The notes under the pieces were generated by a model. The model had not been told where the DNA came from, searched no databases, and saw only the letters and a program-made list of their open reading frames with translations. A program made the position numbers and the translations under genes. A DNA stretch of 64,000 bases. It comes from CALLPQ01 sp964421675 (GTDB lineage Bacteria; Pseudomonadota; Alphaproteobacteria; Caulobacterales; Parvularculaceae). How positions within the stretch are numbered: position 1 is the first letter of the stretch; the number at the start of each line of letters is the position of its first letter. Shown piece by piece: positions 58,749-64,000 of the stretch. Location: positions 1 to 64,000 of the forward strand of contig CAYQXV010000005.1 of assembly GCA_964421675.1 (NCBI GenBank), in the 5' to 3' direction.

Positions 58749-58768
58749 ATATAAAGATATGTTTATAT
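58749..58768 (+). promoter_or_regulatory. 20-bp palindrome upstream of the ArsR-methyltransferase gene
   Basis: ATATAAAGATATGTTTATAT equals its own reverse complement at all but one symmetric pair. It lies 71 bases before the ArsR-type gene. It is close to ATAAAGATATCTTTAT, which as I recall is the operator of SahR-type ArsR regulators of the SAM cycle. Autoregulation of the operon by the first gene's product is the natural reading, but it is inference. Confidence 0.6.
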
Positions 58769-58839
58769 GCACTGGTTTTGACTGGTATCGCCTATGGCGA
58801 CTACCACGAATTTTAAGCTTTAGGGGCTAATAGGGCGCA

Positions 58840-59919
58840 ATGCTCGATACGACATTGAATATATTCCGTGCGGTCGGTGAAGAGACGCGCCTACGAATTG
58901 CGGTTTTGTTGTCGCGCGGTGAGCTGACGGTAACGGAATTGACCCAAATTCTGGGTCAAAGTCAGCCGCGAGTCAGTCGTCACCTAAAGATCCTCGCCGA
59001 TGCAGGCCTGGTGGAGCGTTTCAGGGAGGGTGCCTGGATGTTTTATCGCATGGTGACGCCGCTCGATGATGCCCCGGAAGATAGCCCGGCAATCGCGACC
59101 ATGTTGTCTACGCTAAAATCGCTTGCGGTCTCAAACGACCGTGTGCTTTCCAGAGACCGGGAGCGGTTTTCCCAATCTCGCCAGGCGCGCGCGGCTGTTG
59201 CGGCAGATTATTTCGATCAAAATGCGGAACAATGGGACCAGGTTCGCCGGTTACATCTGCCCGATGCCGATATTGAACAGGCGATGTTGGACATGGTTGG
59301 GCTCAATAGAAATGACCCTGACATGCCCGGCGATGGGTATGGATTAGATGAGAACGCAGAAAATGCGATTGATCTGTTTATTGATCTGGGCACTGGCACC
59401 GGTCGCATGCTCGAAGTTTTTGCCAACCATTATGCCCGCGGCATTGGATATGATTCTTCGCGTGAAATGTTATCGGTTGCGCGCAGCAAGTTAGAGACGG
59501 CGAAAATTTCCCATGCGCAAGTTCGCCATGGCGATCTTTTCGCGCTTCCCGCTGAACCGGGAACGGCGGATCTTGTTTGCATTCATCAGGTTTTGCATTT
59601 TTTGACAGAACCCGGAAATGCCGTCATGGAGGCGGCGCGCTTATTAAAGCCGCGCGGCCGATTGATTATTTCCGATTTTGCCCCGCACGGTCTTGAATTC
59701 TTACGCGATGATCATGCCCATCGTCGTTTGGGTTTTAGCGACAATGAGGTGCGCGACTGGTGTCGACGTGCTGGACTTAATTTTGTTGGCACACAAAGCT
59801 TATCAACAGTAGATCAACATGCACGCGGCCAACTGACTGTCAAAATCTGGATGTGCTCTTTGGCTGACGTTAAGCAATCCGTTTCATCAACTTATTTTCA
59901 ACCTGAAACATCAAGCTGA
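58840..59919 (+). CDS. ArsR-family regulator fused to a SAM-dependent methyltransferase
   Basis: A 359-residue fusion. Residues about 1-95 form an ArsR winged helix (RAVGEETRLRIAVLL, TELTQILGQSQPRVSRHLKIL, LVERFREGAWMFYRM); no metal-binding cysteine motif is present, so it does not sense metals in the usual way. Residues about 175-300 are a class I methyltransferase with IDLGTGTGRMLEVFANHYARGIGYDSSREML for SAM and VCIHQVLHFLTEP, DFAPHG after it. It heads an operon with metF (27 bases on) and metH2, downstream of a palindrome. It may bind SAM or S-adenosylhomocysteine as a signal; whether it methylates anything is unknown. Confidence 0.9.
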   Translation: MLDTTLNIFRAVGEETRLRIAVLLSRGELTVTELTQILGQSQPRVSRHLKILADAGLVERFREGAWMFYRMVTPLDDAPEDSPAIATMLSTLKSLAVSNDRVLSRDRERFSQSRQARAAVAADYFDQNAEQWDQVRRLHLPDADIEQAMLDMVGLNRNDPDMPGDGYGLDENAENAIDLFIDLGTGTGRMLEVFANHYARGIGYDSSREMLSVARSKLETAKISHAQVRHGDLFALPAEPGTADLVCIHQVLHFLTEPGNAVMEAARLLKPRGRLIISDFAPHGLEFLRDDHAHRRLGFSDNEVRDWCRRAGLNFVGTQSLSTVDQHARGQLTVKIWMCSLADVKQSVSSTYFQPETSS

Positions 59920-59946
59920 CTAGCTCTTTGGTGAAGGAGGCCTCCC

Positions 59947-60819
59947 GTGCCAGAATATCATATTTCGTTTGAATTTTTTCCGCCTAAAACAGAAAAAATG
60001 CAGGAGCGTTTGTGGGCCTCAATCCAGCAACTGTGTCCTTACGGGCCAGATTTTGTTTCTGTTACATATGGCGCAGGCGGATCAACGCGCGAGCGAACCC
60101 ACGAAACCGTTTCGCGGATTGTTAACGAAACATCCTTGTCCACGGCGGCGCATTTGACCTGTGTTGCTGCGTCCCGCGAAGAGGTAAATGCTGTGTTGCA
60201 CGATTATTGGGACGCGGGCGTGCGCCACCTTGTTGCCCTACGCGGCGATCCCCCGGAGGGTGTGGGCGAGGCCTATAAGCCGCACCCTGATGGCTATGTA
60301 AATGCTGCCGACCTTGCAAAGGGTGCGCGCGCCATTGCGCCTTTTGAAATAAGTGTCGGCTGTTATCCGGAAAAACATCCTGAATCGCCCAGCTATGAGG
60401 CTGATCTTGATCTTCTCAAAGCAAAAATAGATGCAGGCGCAAGCCGCGCAATTACCCAGTTTTTTTATGACAATGATGTCTATTATCGCTATCTTGAGCG
60501 GGTTCGCGCCGCCGGAATTACAATTCCGATTGTGCCGGGGATTATGCCTGTGAATAATTTTTCAAGCCTCATGCGAATGGCGTCCAGCTGCGGAACTAGC
60601 GTTCCTGAACGCATGCAGAAATTGTTTGAAAATCTCGATGATGATCCAACAATGCGCCAATTGGTTGCTGCGACGGTGGCCGCAGAGCAATGCCTTGGAT
60701 TGGCAGAGCAAGGGGTTTCACATTTCCATTTTTATACATTAAACCGCGCTGAATTAGTAACAGCGCTTTGTCATATGCTGGGCGTGTGCAAAAAGCCGAC
60801 TTTGGAGAATGCTGCGTGA
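59947..60819 (+). CDS. metF: 5,10-methylenetetrahydrofolate reductase
   Basis: A 290-residue FAD-dependent TIM-barrel enzyme making 5-methyl-THF, the methyl donor for MetH. Landmarks: ISFEFFPPKTEKM (with the catalytic glutamate), FVSVTYGAGGSTRERT, HLTCVAASREEVN, LVALRGDPPEG, and ITQFFYDNDVYYRYLERVRAAGI. Start is GTG 59947 with a perfect AAGGAGG six bases upstream. The TGA overlaps the GTG of metH (GTGA), so the two products are made in step. Confidence 0.96.
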   Translation: MPEYHISFEFFPPKTEKMQERLWASIQQLCPYGPDFVSVTYGAGGSTRERTHETVSRIVNETSLSTAAHLTCVAASREEVNAVLHDYWDAGVRHLVALRGDPPEGVGEAYKPHPDGYVNAADLAKGARAIAPFEISVGCYPEKHPESPSYEADLDLLKAKIDAGASRAITQFFYDNDVYYRYLERVRAAGITIPIVPGIMPVNNFSSLMRMASSCGTSVPERMQKLFENLDDDPTMRQLVAATVAAEQCLGLAEQGVSHFHFYTLNRAELVTALCHMLGVCKKPTLENAA

Positions 60820-63458
60820 GCATACCTGTTTTTGTCAATATTGGTGAGCGTACCAATGTTACCGGTTCGGCTAAGTTTCGTAAGCTGATTAAAAATGATA
60901 ATTATGACGAAGCGTTGAGCGTTGCGCGCCAGCAAGTGGAAAATGGTGCGCAAATTATTGACATCAATATGGATGAAGGCATGCTCGACGGCGTTGATGC
61001 CATGCGTACATTTTTGCGCCTGATCGCAAGCGAGCCGGACATTAGCCGTGTCCCAATTATGATTGATAGCTCTAAATGGGAAGTTATTGAGGAGGGGTTG
61101 CGCAACGTTCAGGGTAAGGCGGTTGTAAATTCGATTTCTTTAAAAGAGGGCGAAGAGCTGTTTTTGGAACAGGCGCGTAAAATTAAACGCTACGGCGCGG
61201 CCACCGTCGTGATGGCATTTGATGAGGTGGGTCAGGCAGATACCGCAGCGCGTAAGTATGAAATATGTGAACGTTCATACAATTTACTAACGCAGAAAAT
61301 TGGATTTAATCCCGAAGACATAATTTTTGATCCGAATATTTTCGCCGTTGCAACCGGCATTGAAGAGCATGATAATTACGCCGTTGATTTCATTGAGGCG
61401 ACAGAAAAAATAAAAGCCAATCTGCCTCACGCCCATGTCTCGGGCGGCGTTTCAAATATTTCCTTTTCTTTTCGCGGCAATGAGCCTGTGCGAGAGGCAA
61501 TGCATTCTGTGTTTTTATACCATGCGATTAAAGCGGGTATGGATATGGGCATTGTGAATGCAGGCCAGCTTGCCATTTATGATGAGATTGAACCCTCTCT
61601 GCGCGAACCCGTTGAAGACGTCATCTTAAACAGACGCTCTGATGCAACCGAACGGTTGCTGGAGGTTGCTGAGCAATATCGCGGCGAGGCGGGCCAACAA
61701 CGAAAAGAAGATTTAAGCTGGCGCGAAGAGAATGTTGAAAAACGTCTTTCGCATGCGCTCGTCAAAGGGATCACGACTTATATCGTTGAAGATACCGAAG
61801 AGGCACGCGAAAAGCTTGGCCGCCCACTTTATGTCATTGAGGGCCCGTTAATGGATGGCATGAATGTTGTCGGCGATCTGTTTGGTGCCGGGAAGATGTT
61901 TTTACCGCAGGTTGTAAAATCTGCTCGTGTCATGAAGCAGGCTGTTGCCTATCTAACGCCGTTCATGGAGAAGGAAAAAGAAGAGCAGGGCCTGGAGCAA
62001 GGCAAGCCCAATGCAACTATTTTGCTGGCAACGGTGAAGGGTGATGTGCATGATATTGGTAAAAATATTGTCGGCGTTGTTCTTCAGTGTAACAATTATA
62101 AAGTCATTGACTTAGGGGTCATGGTGCCAGCGGCAACCATCCTTGCGGAAGCCAAAAAACATAATGTCGATATAATCGGACTGTCTGGATTGATTACGCC
62201 AAGTCTCGATGAGATGCGCCATGTGGCCGCTGAGATGAAGCGATTGAATTTTGAAGTGCCGCTTTTAATCGGCGGGGCAACAACATCGATTGCCCACACG
62301 GCGGTTAAGATTGCGCCGAATTATGATCACGGCGTTGTTTACGTTACCGACGCTAGCCGCGCTGTTGGTGTTTCCTCATCTTTAATGTCAGATACGCAAA
62401 AGACGGACTATCTGTCGGGCATTCGCGATCAATATAGCGATATTAAAGAACGCTTCGAGGCGGGTAAGGGACGCAACCCGCGCATTTCCTTATCTGAGGC
62501 GCGCAAAAACGCACCGAAAACCGATTGGAAAACATATACCCCGCCGGTTCCCAGTTTTACCGGTGTAAAATCATTTCGCGATTACGATCTTGATACGCTG
62601 GCAAAATATATTGACTGGACGCCGTTTTTTGCTTCCTGGGATTTGCACGGAAAATATCCTGCGATTTTATCCGATGACGTTGTTGGCGAAGCTGCGCGCT
62701 CTTTGTTCGATGATGCGCAGGAAATGTTGAAGCGGATTTTAGATGAGAAATTATTGACCGCACACGGCGTGATTGGGTTTTGGCCGGCAAACCGTGTTGG
62801 TGATGATATTGTGGTTTATGATGGCGAAGACCGTAAAACGCCAATCGCGAAATTGCATGGATTGCGTCAGCAAATGTCCAAGCGCGATGATGCGGCGAAT
62901 TTCTGCATTGCGGATTTTGTTGCGCCTGCTGAGGCCGGGTTGAGTGACTATATTGGGGCGTTTGCCGTAACTGCCGGAATTGGCGAGGAGGCGCTCGCTG
63001 ACAGTTATGATAAGCGCGATGATAATTATAGCTCGATTATGGCAAAAGCGCTGGCGGATCGATTGGCCGAAGCATTCGCGGAGCACATGCATGCGCGCGT
63101 ACGCCAGGAATTTTGGGGTTATGAGGGCACAGACGATGTGAGCGTCAATGCGATGATCGAAGAGAAATATCAAGGTATTCGACCGGCCCCTGGCTATCCC
63201 GCCCAGCCTGACCATTCCGAAAAAGAGACATTGTTCCGCCTGTTAGAGGCACCCGCCAATGCAGACATGGCATTGACCGAAAGCTTCGCCATGACGCCGC
63301 CTGCCTCTGTCAGCGGATTGTATTTTTCTCACCCTGACTCGCTATATTTTGGGGTTGGTAAAATTGACCGCGATCAGGTTGCCGATTACGCCAAACGTAA
63401 GGGGTTCAGCCTGTCAGAAGCTGAAAAATGGTTACGCCCGATTCTCAACTATGAATGA
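60816..63458 (+). CDS. metH: cobalamin-dependent methionine synthase lacking the homocysteine domain (MetH2)
   Basis: An 880-residue enzyme part; complete MetH is about 1,200. Start is GTG 60816, overlapping the metF stop. It begins directly with the folate-binding domain (VFVNIGERTNVTGSAKFRKLI, to about 265), then the cobalamin cap and B12 domain with the DxHxxG of GDVHDIGKN (H412, lower cobalt ligand), LSGLITPSLDEM and LIGGATTS, and last the reactivation domain (about 560-880, with RPAPGYPAQPDHSEK). The first domain of full MetH, which binds zinc and homocysteine, is missing. In relatives it is made from a separate metH1 gene; here none lies between metF and metH2 or elsewhere in the window, so it must be at another locus. 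Confidence 0.95.
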   Translation: MSIPVFVNIGERTNVTGSAKFRKLIKNDNYDEALSVARQQVENGAQIIDINMDEGMLDGVDAMRTFLRLIASEPDISRVPIMIDSSKWEVIEEGLRNVQGKAVVNSISLKEGEELFLEQARKIKRYGAATVVMAFDEVGQADTAARKYEICERSYNLLTQKIGFNPEDIIFDPNIFAVATGIEEHDNYAVDFIEATEKIKANLPHAHVSGGVSNISFSFRGNEPVREAMHSVFLYHAIKAGMDMGIVNAGQLAIYDEIEPSLREPVEDVILNRRSDATERLLEVAEQYRGEAGQQRKEDLSWREENVEKRLSHALVKGITTYIVEDTEEAREKLGRPLYVIEGPLMDGMNVVGDLFGAGKMFLPQVVKSARVMKQAVAYLTPFMEKEKEEQGLEQGKPNATILLATVKGDVHDIGKNIVGVVLQCNNYKVIDLGVMVPAATILAEAKKHNVDIIGLSGLITPSLDEMRHVAAEMKRLNFEVPLLIGGATTSIAHTAVKIAPNYDHGVVYVTDASRAVGVSSSLMSDTQKTDYLSGIRDQYSDIKERFEAGKGRNPRISLSEARKNAPKTDWKTYTPPVPSFTGVKSFRDYDLDTLAKYIDWTPFFASWDLHGKYPAILSDDVVGEAARSLFDDAQEMLKRILDEKLLTAHGVIGFWPANRVGDDIVVYDGEDRKTPIAKLHGLRQQMSKRDDAANFCIADFVAPAEAGLSDYIGAFAVTAGIGEEALADSYDKRDDNYSSIMAKALADRLAEAFAEHMHARVRQEFWGYEGTDDVSVNAMIEEKYQGIRPAPGYPAQPDHSEKETLFRLLEAPANADMALTESFAMTPPASVSGLYFSHPDSLYFGVGKIDRDQVADYAKRKGFSLSEAEKWLRPILNYE

Positions 63459-63569
63459 TCGGTAGAAATCCGCATATTGTGCGCAAGTGGTCGTGAAATC
63501 CCGGCAAGTCACCGCATGGTGCGGGCTCGCGGGGTGGCTTGGTTTTGCCGGTTAGGGTAGATAGCTAAT

Positions 63570-64000
63570 ATGGATCAGGGTCAAACACAGGGCGCGCAAG
63601 ATGATCGTGGCCAAGATGGTCGCGCCAACGTTCCTGTGCGGGGCACTGACGTAACAACGTTGGCCCGACCAACATTCTGGCGTCGCATTCAAGATAGTAT
63701 TGAAGAAGCGCGCCGCCGCACCCTTGGGGCTTTTTTGGAAATGATGGCGCAGCGCCGCGCGCGCCGTGATGAGACGTCTTTCTCGATTGCCCTGATCGCG
63801 CTTTCTGCAAAGATGGCCAAAGCTGACGGTGTTGTAACCGATGATGAAATCGCGGCTTTTCGTGATTTTTTCAGCTATCCCGCCGAGCAAGAAGAAAAGG
63901 TTCGCGCGCTCTTTGGATTGGCGCAGCAGGACGTTGCCGGATTTGAGTTTTATCTGAAAAAAGTTGCCAGCATTTATGAAGGGCAATGTCCGGTGCTTGA
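63570..64000 (+). CDS. TerB/DjlA-like protein, truncated by the window end
   Basis: An open frame from ATG 63570 to the last base (143 full codons, no stop). After a polar N-terminus rich in Q, D and G comes FSIALIALSAKMAKADGVVTDDEIAAFRDFF (about residues 75-105), the TerB-like alpha-helical domain, with the acidic D-G-V-V-x-D-D-E-I loop. In alphaproteobacteria this domain is the N-terminal part of a DnaJ-type co-chaperone of about 230 residues, so a C-terminal J domain is expected beyond the window; it is not seen here. No ribosome site is strong. It follows metH by 111 bases, with no terminator recognised between. Confidence 0.75.
   Translation, partial: MDQGQTQGAQDDRGQDGRANVPVRGTDVTTLARPTFWRRIQDSIEEARRRTLGAFLEMMAQRRARRDETSFSIALIALSAKMAKADGVVTDDEIAAFRDFFSYPAEQEEKVRALFGLAQQDVAGFEFYLKKVASIYEGQCPVL

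Noticed and set aside
1..64000. tRNA, rRNA, CRISPR arrays and insertion sequences
   Set aside because: I looked for T-loop sequences, regular spaced repeats and transposase-like proteins and found none that hold up.

Overview
This window reads as a chromosomal segment of an alphaproteobacterium of moderate GC content. The support is the gene set and its details: ruvC-ruvA-ruvB behind a GTTC-N7-GTTC LexA box (the alphaproteobacterial SOS operator), a TIGR02281-type aspartic protease, LeuA of the long type, a split MetH after metF, glnB-glnA with nnr beside them, and CnoX with a CxxC active site. I cannot place it more finely with confidence. Two 100-base N gaps (4195-4294 and 42184-42283) mark it as a draft scaffold. 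No rRNA, tRNA, CRISPR array, prophage or transposase was seen.

Layout. Bases 1-4570 are the most accessory-looking part: an AT-rich start, a run of three RNA-like hairpins around a 26-codon micro-ORF, a small HTH protein, a secreted amidohydrolase made of an intact and a decayed half, a single orphan gene bounded by a 16-bp direct repeat, and the first gap. From 4573 come katG, an enoyl-CoA hydratase, and a compact quality-control cluster (cnoX, a LON-domain protein, Trm112, a UbiH-family hydroxylase). Then follow an aspartic protease and dapB on the minus strand, divergent from trmD-rplS, then bioB, amn and a dienelactone hydrolase (minus), leuA, amt and ftsK (plus), polA and an outer-membrane protein (minus).

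The middle (27.4-34.5 kb) carries thiE, a Sel1-repeat protein, ruvCAB with an SOS box, an SMR exporter, and glnB-glnA. Next come nnr, a beta-lactamase-fold hydrolase, an MltB-type transglycosylase, a lipoprotein, mnmC (broken by the second gap), cystathionine beta-synthase with an ArsC-like reductase, and an AT-rich sulfotransferase-like gene that looks transferred.

The last third has trmJ, icd, recQ, a GIN-domain secreted protein, a glycosyltransferase-GNAT pair, a secreted YSGY-repeat protein, mdh, a TraB/GumN lipoprotein, an alanine/glycine:cation symporter, mlaC and mlaA (lipid asymmetry), and finally a methionine/one-carbon operon: an ArsR-methyltransferase fusion with a palindromic operator upstream, metF, and a MetH that lacks the homocysteine domain. 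A truncated TerB/DjlA-like gene runs off the end.

Most of the window is ordinary housekeeping. The best candidates for something less described are the structured leader with micro-ORF (292-450), the ArsR-methyltransferase/metF/metH2 operon with its operator, the half-dead double amidohydrolase, the trmD and mnmC 12-bp repeat expansions, and the AT-rich sulfotransferase-like insertion. I did not find a clear new multi-gene defence or mobile system.
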